Assembly: GCA_002494885.1 (NCBI GenBank)
Contig: DACV01000006.1
Span: 102,503 to 166,502 of the forward strand
Reading direction: 5' to 3'
Source: Methanobacterium sp. UBA44
GTDB lineage: Archaea > Methanobacteriota > Methanobacteria > Methanobacteriales > Methanobacteriaceae
DNA: 64,000 bases
Shown: positions 34,990 to 43,358 of the stretch, piece after piece
How positions within the stretch are numbered: position 1 is the first letter of the stretch
Layout of the letters: each line of letters begins with the position of its first letter
Notes under the pieces: model-generated
What the model saw: the letters and a program-made list of their open reading frames with translations, nothing else
Told to the model about the DNA's origin: nothing
Databases searched by the model: none
Translations under genes and position numbers: made by a program

Positions 34990-35097
34990 TTCGTTACACC
35001 TTAATTAGAAATCTTATGATATTTATGGAACTACTTGTATTTATAAAATTAGATTAATTAAATTAAAAAGAGAATTAGAATAAAAAAAGAATTTAAG

Positions 35098-36366
35098 CTA
35101 AAATTCAATGTATTTATAAGCTTCATCTTCTTCAAATGCATAATGTACCTTTGTATACTGGCTCATGAACTCAGTAACTTCATCTTTAACATTCGCATCA
35201 TCCATAGCCACCATTTTGATGAATTCTGCTACTTCCTGCATTTGAGCTTCCTTCAATCCACGTCTTGTGATTTCCTGAGTACCTAATCTTATTCCTGAAG
35301 GATCATCAGTTCTTTTACGGTCATCCCATGGGAGAAGGTTTTTATTGAGGATGATATTGTTTGCTTCCATGTCCTTGGCCATTTTAGCTGCACTGCCTAT
35401 TTTTTTAACGTCCATGGCAACCTGATGTGATTCTGTAAATCCCTGATCTTCACAAAGGACGTCAAATCCAAGTTCATAAAGGTTTTGTGCAAGCGCTTTA
35501 GCATTTTTAACAATTTGATCAGCATAATCACGGCCAAATTCAAGCATTTCTGCAAGGGATATTCCAAGTGCTGCAACGTGGTGGAGGTGATGATTGCTAA
35601 CAACACCAGGGAACACTGCTTCATCAACAGTATCCTTTAGTTCTTCGGTACAGAGCATTATTCCTCCCTGGGGGCCAGGAAAAGTCTTGTGTGTACTTCC
35701 TACAAGAAGGTCAGCACCTTCTTTAAGTGGGTCCTGGAATTTACCTCCAGCTATGAGTCCAAGGACATGTGCTCCGTCATACATGACTTTAGCGCCTACT
35801 TCATCTGCTGCTTCTTTTGCATCCTCAACTGGATGGGGGAAAAGGAATAAACTTCCACCAAGAAGGACTACTTTGGGTTTATTTTTGATAATTTCCTTTT
35901 TCATTGCATCTGCATCGATATTCATCTTGTCATTATCGAAGGGATGGGAAAGAATCCTTAATCCTCTTATCCCTGCTGCACTAACTTCAGCATGACTTAT
36001 ATGACCTCCAACTGGTACATTTAAGGCCATAAGAATGTCATTAGGTTTTGTAAGCGCGAAAAAAGATGCTAAATTTGCCACAACTCCTGAATTTGGCTGT
36101 ACATTAGCATGTTCTGCATTAAATAATCTTTTTGAAAGATCTATTGCCATATTTTCAATGGTATCAATGTACTGGCATCCTTCATAGAGTCTTTCGCAAG
36201 GTAATCCTTCCGCGTATCTATGGGATAGATCGGATGCAAGAGCTTCTCTTACAGTAGTGCTGGTTATATTTTCGCTTGCAATTAAATTTATGCTGTTTTC
36301 CATCCATTTATGATGTTCTTTGGTTAATTCTTTGATTTTCTGAGCATACTTTTCATTTTTAAACAT
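35098..36366 (-). CDS. glyA: serine hydroxymethyltransferase
   Basis: Converts serine to glycine using a pterin one-carbon carrier, tetrahydromethanopterin in methanogens. It has 422 residues. The pyridoxal phosphate lysine lies in DLLVGSTHKTFPGPQGG. ASENITSTTVREALASDL, HRYAEGLPCERLYEGCQYID and VQPNSGVVANLA are family blocks. RKRTDDPSGIRLGTQEITRRG is conserved near the end. GGAGGAT precedes ATG. Genes on both sides are on the same strand but spaced by over 100 bases. Confidence 0.95.
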   Translation of the reverse strand: MFKNEKYAQKIKELTKEHHKWMENSINLIASENITSTTVREALASDLSHRYAEGLPCERLYEGCQYIDTIENMAIDLSKRLFNAEHANVQPNSGVVANLASFFALTKPNDILMALNVPVGGHISHAEVSAAGIRGLRILSHPFDNDKMNIDADAMKKEIIKNKPKVVLLGGSLFLFPHPVEDAKEAADEVGAKVMYDGAHVLGLIAGGKFQDPLKEGADLLVGSTHKTFPGPQGGIMLCTEELKDTVDEAVFPGVVSNHHLHHVAALGISLAEMLEFGRDYADQIVKNAKALAQNLYELGFDVLCEDQGFTESHQVAMDVKKIGSAAKMAKDMEANNIILNKNLLPWDDRKRTDDPSGIRLGTQEITRRGLKEAQMQEVAEFIKMVAMDDANVKDEVTEFMSQYTKVHYAFEEDEAYKYIEF

Positions 36367-36530
36367 TGATTATCCTCCGAATAAAAAGTAAATTTTTTTA
36401 GATTGATATAGATATGTATAAAATAAATGAGTATATAAACTTTCGAAATTAGGTCTGATCATTTAAAATAGAATAAATATTACTTAATTCATTTAGAAAA
36501 CAATAAATTAAAAATAAGGAGTAAAATAAT

Positions 36531-37214
36531 TTATTCTCCATTGAATAGCCGTTTAACCCGCATTTCTTCTAAATTAGAAACTATTCTTGATAATTCACTA
36601 GCAGGAATACTAACCATAACTTCCTCTGGTTTAATGTTCATGTTATTACGCGCTCCAGCATCACCAAATCCATAGGTGACCTTTCCAGTTAAATATGGTA
36701 TTGCAGCCATTGAACTACAAATAGGTCCGGAATCTGCACCTAATCCATGAGAACCAGCATCATATGCATTTGCATGTAATATTTCCATACCCTGTTTTGC
36801 ATTACAGACAATGAAAATGACATCAGGTTCAAATTCTGCTTTATTTAAAGGGGCAAAAGTTATCACCTGGAAAATACCAGGTTCTACATTTAAATTTTGT
36901 TTCCAGGAGCGTTGAACTGCAGGAATATTTTTATAAACTCCCATTGAAACTAAAAATGAACCACTCTGCATATTTGCAGGGAATTCACATTTATCTTTAA
37001 GTCCAGAATATCTTGCACCGCCCATGCATTCTTCTTCCTCAGCAGTTGCATAAAAAACTTCACCGTTCATTGCTTTTTTCAATTTTGTGCAGAATCTGGA
37101 TTTTTCCTTCTCTTTTTCAATATTTCGAGGTTCTTTTACATGCCATTTTATTGCTACAGGCTCATTTTCCAATTTTAAAAGCTCTTTTAATTTTTCCTCA
37201 ACTTCCTTATCCAT
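36531..37214 (-). CDS. DUF169 family protein
   Basis: A 227-residue member of DUF169 (PF02596), conserved in methanogens and other anaerobes. EEECMGGARYSGL and SGPICSSMAAIPYLTGKVTYGFGDAGARNNMNIKPEEVMVSIP are the family blocks, and RFCTKLKKAMNG carries another Cys. Cys-rich and soluble, it may bind a metal or cofactor, but function is unknown. It lies between glyA and the array downstream of hdrA. Confidence 0.8.
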   Translation of the reverse strand: MDKEVEEKLKELLKLENEPVAIKWHVKEPRNIEKEKEKSRFCTKLKKAMNGEVFYATAEEEECMGGARYSGLKDKCEFPANMQSGSFLVSMGVYKNIPAVQRSWKQNLNVEPGIFQVITFAPLNKAEFEPDVIFIVCNAKQGMEILHANAYDAGSHGLGADSGPICSSMAAIPYLTGKVTYGFGDAGARNNMNIKPEEVMVSIPASELSRIVSNLEEMRVKRLFNGE

Positions 37215-37406
37215 ATTACCACTTCAATGATAAATAAAATTTTAAGACTTATAAATTTTTTTGAGTAAAATAAGTACTACTATTTTCATTTTATGTTGAA
37301 TAGGGAGTTAAAACTAAATGCAGAATACATTATACTATTTAAGAACAATTCAAGTAAAAATAAGATATAAAATTTAAAAATAAAAGACCCTCGAAAATCA
37401 AAGCCT

Positions 37407-37680
37407 GCGAAAATTGAAAATTTTCGCGGCCCCAAAATTCAAAGAATTTTGAGGGATTTTCGGGGCATCAAAAATCCTCAAAAATCGAAGATTTTTGGGA
37501 ATTACGAAACTACGTTTCGTAAACTTGAAACTTTCGTTTCAAGAGTTAGAAAATGCAGAGCATACAAACACGAAGTGTTTGTTGCCTGCAAATCTTACGA
37601 TTTGCGGTTCAGGAAATGAAATTTCCTTCAACGTCAAAAACTTCGTTTTTAACAGCATTTTCTAAAATTCCTGGAATTTT
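37407..37680. repeat. hairpin-word array C (between hdrA and DUF169)
   Basis: The richest array: ten hairpins within 274 bases. Stem and loop are GCGAAAATT/GAA (37407-37427), CAAAATTC/AAA (37433-37451), CAAAAATC/GAA (37479-37497), TTACGAAAC/TAC (37502-37522), CTTGAAAC/TTTC (37524-37543), ACAAACAC/GAA (37564-37582), GCAAATC/TTAC (37588-37605), GGAAAT/GAA (37612-37626), AAAAAC/TTC (37636-37650) and AAAATTC/CTG (37664-37680). All are perfect. The array lies just beyond the hdrA stop. No gene is seen in 37215-37703. Confidence 0.85.
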
Positions 37681-37703
37681 TGAGCGAGTTAAGGAAATTA
37701 TCC

Positions 37704-39692
37704 CTATTTTGATGCTGGTTCGTTTAATGCAGCTTCAATTTGCGCCATAATCTGTGCAGTTCTGAAGTGCTGCTGATCCATTGCTCCAGATGGACATGCT
37801 GCAACACAAGTTCCACATCCGTGACATAGAGCTATGTTAACCTGTGCATGTTCATCTTCTCTGGTTAGAGCACCAAATGGACATAGTTCAATACAAACTG
37901 CACATCCACCACAGACATCTACATCTGTAACTGCGACAATTGGCTCAATTTCCACTTCACCTTTAACCATTGGGATAGCAGCTCTTGCTGCGGCACCAGA
38001 TGCCTGAGCTACAGAGTCAGGAATATCTTTTGGTCCTTGAGCTACACCTGCAAGGAATACACCTTCAGTGAGTGTGTCTACAGGTCTGAGTTTTGGGTGA
38101 GCTTCCATTAAGAACCCATCTGCACTCTTGGAGAGTCCGATGGTTTGTCTCAGGTCTTCTGCACCAGCTGGTGGTACTAAACCGGCTGCGAGTATAACCA
38201 TGTCGTAGTTGTATTCAGTTACTTTTCCAAGTAAGCTGTCTTCAGATCTTACTGTAACAGTTTCGTCAGGGTTACTTAAGATTGCTGCTGGCCGACCTCT
38301 AATGAATTTAATGCCGTATTTTTCTTGTGAGCGTTTGTAGAACTCTTCGAATCCTTTACCAAATGCTCTTATATCCATGTAGTAGACTGCAACTTCGGTG
38401 TCAGGGGCCTTGTCCTTTATAAGTTGAGCGTTTTTCATGGAGTGCATACAGCAAACCCTTGAACAGTACTCGTTACCCACTTTTTCATCCCTTGAACCGA
38501 CACATAATATGAATGCAACGCGTTTTGGTTTTTCACCGTCAGATGGTTTTAAGACTTTACCTTCTGTTGGTCCAGATGCGTTGATCATTCTTTCAACTTC
38601 TAAACCGGTGATAACGTTGGCGTTATCAGCATATCCGTATTCAAGTTTTTCATTTGCGTCGAACTGGTCGTAACCGGTTGCAACAATGATTGTACCTACA
38701 TCGAGTTCAACTTCTTCAGGTTCCTGATCGTGCTGAACTGCTCCTCTTTCACATATCTGATCACAGAGGTTACATTCGATACAGTAGTCTTTGTCTATTG
38801 TAGCAAGTAGAGGTACAGCTTGTGGGAATGGGATGTACGCTGCTTTTACCATCCCAATTCCTTCATCGAAGTAGTTTGGAATTTCTATTGGGCAAACATC
38901 TACACAGGATCCGCATCCAACACATAGATCTTCACTTATATATCTTGGTTTTCTTTCTACAGTGACTTTGAAGTTACCTATGTATCCCTCTACATCTTTA
39001 ACTTCGGAGTAAGATAATAACTCAATATTTTCGTGTTTTCCAACATCCACCATCTTAGGTGCAAGGATACACATGGAACAGTCAAGAGTTGGGAATGTTT
39101 TGTCTAACTGAGCCATTCTTCCTCCAATGGTTGGATTTCTTTCTACCAAGTAGGTTTTGAATCCCATGTCAGCTAAATCAAGTGCTGACTGAATTCCTGC
39201 AACTCCAGCACCGATAACCATAGCTGAATTTTTAACGCTTACAGTTTCAGATTCTAGAGGTTCTAATAATCTTGCTTTTGCAACTGCCATTCTTGTTAAG
39301 TCTTTTGCTTTTTCAGTTGCATTTTCGGGTTCATTCATGTGTACCCATGAATCGTGTTCCCTTATGTTTGCAAATTCGAATAAAAATGGGTTTAATCCGG
39401 CTTCTCTTACACATCTCCTAAATGTAGGTTCGTGAAGCCTTGGTGAACACGCTGCTACAACAACTCTGTTAATTCCCTTTTCTTTAATGTCCTTCTGGAT
39501 TTTTTCTTGACCAGGGTCAGAACAGAAGTATTTGTATTCTTCTGCGACTTCAACATTAGGAAGGGTTGCTGCATAATCTTTAACTGCATCTATGTCTACA
39601 ACACCACCGATGTTTATACCACAGTGACACACGTACACTCCTATTTTTGGTTCTTCAGTAGTTTCTTGAGTTTCTTTTTTTTCTTCTGCCAT
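37704..39692 (-). CDS. hdrA: CoB-CoM heterodisulfide reductase subunit A
   Basis: The FAD-bearing, electron-bifurcating subunit of the HdrABC-MvhADG complex, which couples reduction of CoM-S-S-CoB to ferredoxin reduction at the end of methanogenesis. It has 662 residues. The FAD loop is VIGAGVAGIQSALDLADMG, followed by PTLDCSMCILAPKM. Four 4Fe-4S motifs follow: CVGCGSCVDVCP, CIECNLCDQICERG, CGGCAVCIELCP and CHGCGTCVAACP. The N-terminal YVCHCGINIGG carries extra cysteines. No in-frame TGA is present, so this is a cysteine form. HdrB and HdrC are not nearby, as is usual in Methanobacteriales. Confidence 0.96.
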   Translation of the reverse strand: MAEEKKETQETTEEPKIGVYVCHCGINIGGVVDIDAVKDYAATLPNVEVAEEYKYFCSDPGQEKIQKDIKEKGINRVVVAACSPRLHEPTFRRCVREAGLNPFLFEFANIREHDSWVHMNEPENATEKAKDLTRMAVAKARLLEPLESETVSVKNSAMVIGAGVAGIQSALDLADMGFKTYLVERNPTIGGRMAQLDKTFPTLDCSMCILAPKMVDVGKHENIELLSYSEVKDVEGYIGNFKVTVERKPRYISEDLCVGCGSCVDVCPIEIPNYFDEGIGMVKAAYIPFPQAVPLLATIDKDYCIECNLCDQICERGAVQHDQEPEEVELDVGTIIVATGYDQFDANEKLEYGYADNANVITGLEVERMINASGPTEGKVLKPSDGEKPKRVAFILCVGSRDEKVGNEYCSRVCCMHSMKNAQLIKDKAPDTEVAVYYMDIRAFGKGFEEFYKRSQEKYGIKFIRGRPAAILSNPDETVTVRSEDSLLGKVTEYNYDMVILAAGLVPPAGAEDLRQTIGLSKSADGFLMEAHPKLRPVDTLTEGVFLAGVAQGPKDIPDSVAQASGAAARAAIPMVKGEVEIEPIVAVTDVDVCGGCAVCIELCPFGALTREDEHAQVNIALCHGCGTCVAACPSGAMDQQHFRTAQIMAQIEAALNEPASK

Positions 39693-39996
39693 TAGATCAC
39701 CTTTCGTGAATAATGATTTTATATGTATATGATTTACGTCTATCCCTTCAAGATAGATAAAGTTTTCTATTAATTTTTTTATACAAAGTATATATATGAG
39801 AATATGATTTAAGTGTGAATTTCATCAGGATTATATTAAGGAAATTTATTCATATCACGGTTGTTATTAATTCGATTATTATTTTTTTTCTATTATATTT
39901 GCAGTCTTTATTCCACCACAATTAAAGTAATAATAGTTCAAAAAAATATATTACAAACAATTTAGAAATATAAAGTGAAAAAGTGGAGGAATTCAT
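39693..39996. other. AT-rich divergent spacer between hdrA and the hemerythrin gene
   Basis: About 300 bases of AT-rich sequence with several TATA-like boxes (for example TATATATGAG near 39790) that could drive hdrA leftward. A strong GGAGG at 39985-39989 serves the hemerythrin gene. No additional gene or repeat is seen. Confidence 0.5.
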
Positions 39997-40413
39997 ATGG
40001 CAAATATAATTAATTTATTAAAAAATGACCATAAAAAGGTAAAAAAATTGCTAAAAATAACTATAGAAAATAGAGATACTTCAAAATATCCTCAAATTCA
40101 AAAAGAATTACGTATTCACATGGAAGGTGAAGAAAATTTACTTTATCCCAAAACCAGGGATTAAATAACAGATTTAACTCTTGAAGCATATGAAGAACAT
40201 GATCTTGTTAAAAAAGAACTAAGGGAAATCGATAATCTTAATATAAATGATGAGCACTGGATACCTAAAATGAAAGTTGTCAAAGACCTGGTAGAACATC
40301 ATGTTGAAGAGGAAGAGGAGGAATATTTCCCAGAATCTGAGAAAATGCTTGGAAAAGAACAGATGGAACTATTAGGGCAAAAGTATGAAGATTGGAAAAA
40401 TGATGTAATGTAA
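39997..40413 (+). pseudogene. hemerythrin-domain protein interrupted by one TAA
   Basis: A four-helix hemerythrin HHE protein, likely binding oxygen or sensing iron. Frame 39997-40413 codes for 138 residues apart from a single in-frame TAA at 40162-40164. Before the stop: LLKNDHKKVKKLL and the HxxxE unit IHMEGEENLLYP. After it: AYEEHDLVKKEL and VEHHVEEEEEEYFPES. All metal-binding His and Glu units remain, with no frameshift, so the damage is one substitution. A GGAGG site precedes the ATG. Because the stop is TAA, pyrrolysine readthrough is not an explanation. It may be a very recent pseudogene. Confidence 0.8.
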
Positions 40414-40479
40414 AAAAAATTTGAATTTAAAAAGGTTAATGCATCGTTTAACAACAAAAAAAACCTTAAAATTAGATAT

Positions 40480-40984
40480 TATTGGATAAATACATTGATG
40501 TTGACAAAGAAAACTCCACAAATATTGATCTCTACTACGAGGATCACGGTAAAGGTAAACCAATATTCTAATACATGGTTGGCTGCTTAGCGGTGCTTTA
40601 TAGGAAAAATAAGTGCCAGAACTGTTCGAGGCTGTACAGAGTCATTACTTTCGCAGATTTCTACAACATAGATGAAGTGAAAGATAAGAAAGTTAGTGAG
40701 GGAATTGCCCAACTTAGCTGGAATATTGCATAATGGTTTCATCTAAAGGTACTTTAGATTGTGTCCGGCATGTTTAACTTATTTCCGCGATGATCTCAAA
40801 GACATTAATATATCAACGTTAGTAATTCGGGAGATCAGGACAGAATCGGCCCATTCCCTAATTTAGGTAAGCACATGCCAGAACTTGTGAAAGAAAGCAA
40901 ACTATACTAGTGAACGGGTCGCGTAATATCGCATGGATCCATGCCGAATAAGTTAATCATGAGATTTTAGAATTTTTAATGTAG
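40480..40984 (+). pseudogene. decayed alpha/beta hydrolase (non-heme chloroperoxidase-like)
   Basis: Fragments in several frames recover an alpha/beta hydrolase. The head is KYIDVDKENSTNIDLYYEDHG, GKGKPI, then after a frameshift an HGW..LSG oxyanion stretch. The middle (nucleophile elbow) is missing. The tail reads SKGTLDC, DLKDINIS and TLVI, then GKHMPELVKESKL, and ends VNHEILEFLM. Several stops and a large internal deletion make it non-functional. It follows the broken hemerythrin gene, so the segment 40.0-41.0 kb contains two dead genes in a row. Confidence 0.7.
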
Positions 40985-41010
40985 AAATAGTGAATAAATA
41001 ATATCATTAA

Positions 41011-41916
41011 TCAAGATAAAAGAATCAAAATCACTGGAATTGTGACCATACTCAATATTGTACTTGCAAATATACAAGCAGCAGCAGTTTTGATATCCAG
41101 ATCATATGTAATTGCCAGAACAAGGCCAAGCATTGCGGAGGGCATGGCAGCTTCGATAATTGTCACCTGTCTTTCAAGACCCCCAATTCCAACTATTAAC
41201 ACAATAAAGAATGCTAACAATGGAGCTATTATTAATTTAATTATAGAAACTGAAAATACAGCTTCAAAATTTTCTTTCATTCCCTTAAATTCAAGTGAAA
41301 GCCCTAAAGATAACATAATAATTGGTATTGTGGCCAAACTCAGATAGTTAAGAGTATTTGATAATGCAGAACCGATTTCAACATGCATGACGTTCAATAT
41401 TAGGCCTATTGCTATGGCCCAAAGAGGAGGAAATATCAATGCTCTTTTAAGGATAGAAGAGTATTTTTCAGCAAATATTATTGATAAAAAGATTCCGAAT
41501 GCAATGAAGAGAATCATTGAACCCACATCATAAAAAATTGCCCTTACAAGTCCTTCATTTCCAAAAATTCCCAGTACTACGGGATATCCAATAAAACCAG
41601 AATTAAACATGGCAGATGTTATTACAACACTCCAAAGGGTTTTTTTATCATAATTCCTTATTTTAGAGAATATATAAGCTAATGCTCCACAAATTATTCC
41701 TACAGTTAAACATATAAATGGTATGGGCACAATTAAGGGTAAAATAGCTGTATCAATGTCATACATTGCCATAAATATGAGTGCAGGCACTGCAATGTAA
41801 ATCACAATTTTATTCAGGATATCGGCATCTACAGTCTTTAATATATTCATTTTTTTTAACGAATATCCCAGTATAATCATTAGAATAATAGGGATTATAG
41901 TTTCAACTGAATTCAT
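41011..41916 (-). CDS. AEC-family transporter (auxin efflux carrier type)
   Basis: A membrane carrier of 301 residues with about ten helices in two five-helix halves: VETIIPIILMIILGYSL at the start and TAAACIFASTILSMVTIPVILILL at the end. Conserved small-residue patches are SAMFNSGFIGYPVVLGIFG and EAAMPSAMLGLVLAITYDLD. Bacterial and archaeal AEC proteins carry dicarboxylates such as malate; the substrate here is unknown. It stands alone, convergent with the dead hydrolase gene. Confidence 0.85.
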   Translation of the reverse strand: MNSVETIIPIILMIILGYSLKKMNILKTVDADILNKIVIYIAVPALIFMAMYDIDTAILPLIVPIPFICLTVGIICGALAYIFSKIRNYDKKTLWSVVITSAMFNSGFIGYPVVLGIFGNEGLVRAIFYDVGSMILFIAFGIFLSIIFAEKYSSILKRALIFPPLWAIAIGLILNVMHVEIGSALSNTLNYLSLATIPIIMLSLGLSLEFKGMKENFEAVFSVSIIKLIIAPLLAFFIVLIVGIGGLERQVTIIEAAMPSAMLGLVLAITYDLDIKTAAACIFASTILSMVTIPVILILLS

Positions 41917-42135
41917 TATATCAACATTTTTACTTATATTAATATCCAGTTTTATGTGGACTAAATTATTAAAATGTAATTGTCAGTTAAACTTAGAGAT
42001 AAAAACGATATCAATAAAATATTTACCAGTAAATTAAAATAGGCTTTTTTAGAATATTCAGTCGGTTAAAACATTAAAAAATAATAATGGAGAGCATGAA
42101 TTTAGGCACGCTCTTAAAAACATTGAATGGCTTAA

Positions 42136-43071
42136 TCAGTCAGTTATACCTTCAGTTACTATCTTAAAGACAGCTTCTCCTTCAGGTAAATGTGGACTGT
42201 CTACGAGTCTTGCAATTCTCTTTCCAGCAAGTCCTTTTTTAAGCCAGATCCTGTAGGTTGCGGCGTGACCAAGCACGTGACCACCAATAGCTTTGGTTGG
42301 ACTTCCAAAGAAGGCATCAGGTCTTGCCTGCACCTGATTTGTGACGAATACAGCCACATTGTAGGTGTTAGCAATATTCTGTAAAGTATGGAGGTGCTGG
42401 TTTAGTTTCTGCTGTCTTACTGCGAGCGATTCTCTTCCAACATATTCTGCTCTAAAGTGAGCTGTCAGAGAATCTACTATAACCAGTCTGATGTTTGTCC
42501 CGCTTTGAATAAGTTCGTTGACTTTATCTGCCATTAAAATCTGGTGGCTTGAGTTGAAAGCTCTTGCGATGTGTATTTTTTGTAAGACTTCTTCTGGATC
42601 AAGTCCAAATCCAGTGGCAATTTGATCTACTCTTTCTGGCCTGAATGTGTTTTCTGTATCTATAAAGACACATTCTCCATCAAGACCTCCTTTTTCAACT
42701 GGAAGCTGAACTGTAACGGCGACTTCATGGGAAATCTGACTTTTACCTGAGCCGAATTCACCAAAAACTTCTGTTATGGCCTGTGTTTCAATTCCACCAC
42801 CTATAAGTTCGTCAACAGCGCTACTTCCGCAGGTTATCCGCCCTACGTCTTTTCTTCGCTCCATTACGTCAAAGGCGGTTTCAAAGTCAATTGATTCAGC
42901 TTTTCTTGCAGCTTCAATTACTTTTTCAGCGACTCCTTCACCGATTTCAGCTTTTACACTGAGCTCTTTGGCAGTTGCTGTTGCAAGTCTCATCATGTCT
43001 GCAAAACCTGCATCTCTTAATTTTTGAGCAGTTTTTTCTCCTACATTAGGTAAATCTTCTAATTCTACCAT
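42136..43071 (-). CDS. radA: DNA repair and recombination protein RadA
   Basis: The archaeal RecA/Rad51-type recombinase, forming filaments on single-stranded DNA. It has 311 residues. An N-terminal helix-hairpin-helix domain is present (EDLPNVGEKTAQKLRDAGFADMMRLA). Walker A is GEFGSGKSQ, Walker B is IRLVIVDSLTAHFRAEY, and the ssDNA loop VFVTNQVQARPD follows. The C-terminal GHAATYRIWLKKG is typical. Its neighbour upstream on the strand is RPA, which coats ssDNA before RadA, so the pair is functionally linked. Confidence 0.96.
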   Translation of the reverse strand: MVELEDLPNVGEKTAQKLRDAGFADMMRLATATAKELSVKAEIGEGVAEKVIEAARKAESIDFETAFDVMERRKDVGRITCGSSAVDELIGGGIETQAITEVFGEFGSGKSQISHEVAVTVQLPVEKGGLDGECVFIDTENTFRPERVDQIATGFGLDPEEVLQKIHIARAFNSSHQILMADKVNELIQSGTNIRLVIVDSLTAHFRAEYVGRESLAVRQQKLNQHLHTLQNIANTYNVAVFVTNQVQARPDAFFGSPTKAIGGHVLGHAATYRIWLKKGLAGKRIARLVDSPHLPEGEAVFKIVTEGITD

Positions 43072-43133
43072 TTACGACTCTCCTAAAGCTTTTATAAAAA
43101 TTAGTTGAAAAATGCACACATCCGAAAATTTCT

Positions 43134-43303
43134 CAAACACGAAATGTTTGGAGTGCAAAACTACAAAAATCTAAAATTTTTGGCGCGTAAAAAATGCACA
43201 GCATTTCTTACAGCTTAAGTTTTGCTAACTACAATTTTCGACATGTCAAAATCTCTGACAGCATTTTTCAGCCCAAAAAATTTGATTTCAAATTTTTTCT
43301 GGG
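43134..43303. repeat. hairpin-word array D (between radA and rpa)
   Basis: CAAACAC/loop GAA with one mismatch at 43134-43150 (the AAACAC word with G changed to A in the right arm). CAAAAAT/loop CTAAA at 43164-43182. AAATGC/loop ACA at 43192-43206. A strong AAAAAATTTGA/loop TT unit has CCC/GGG clamps at 43272-43303. It lies past the rpa stop and before radA. The other sequence in the 287-base gap is not coding. Confidence 0.7.
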
Positions 43304-43358
43304 TCTGGAATCCAAGTTCTATAGTTTTAAATGCATATCACTGATTTCTTTTTTGAAC

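Noticed and set aside
37704..39692. Selenocysteine form of HdrA
   Set aside because: The frame is uninterrupted by TGA and all cluster positions are coded as Cys.
40162..40164. Pyrrolysine readthrough of the hemerythrin stop
   Set aside because: Pyrrolysine uses TAG; this stop is TAA, and Methanobacteriales are not known to carry the system.
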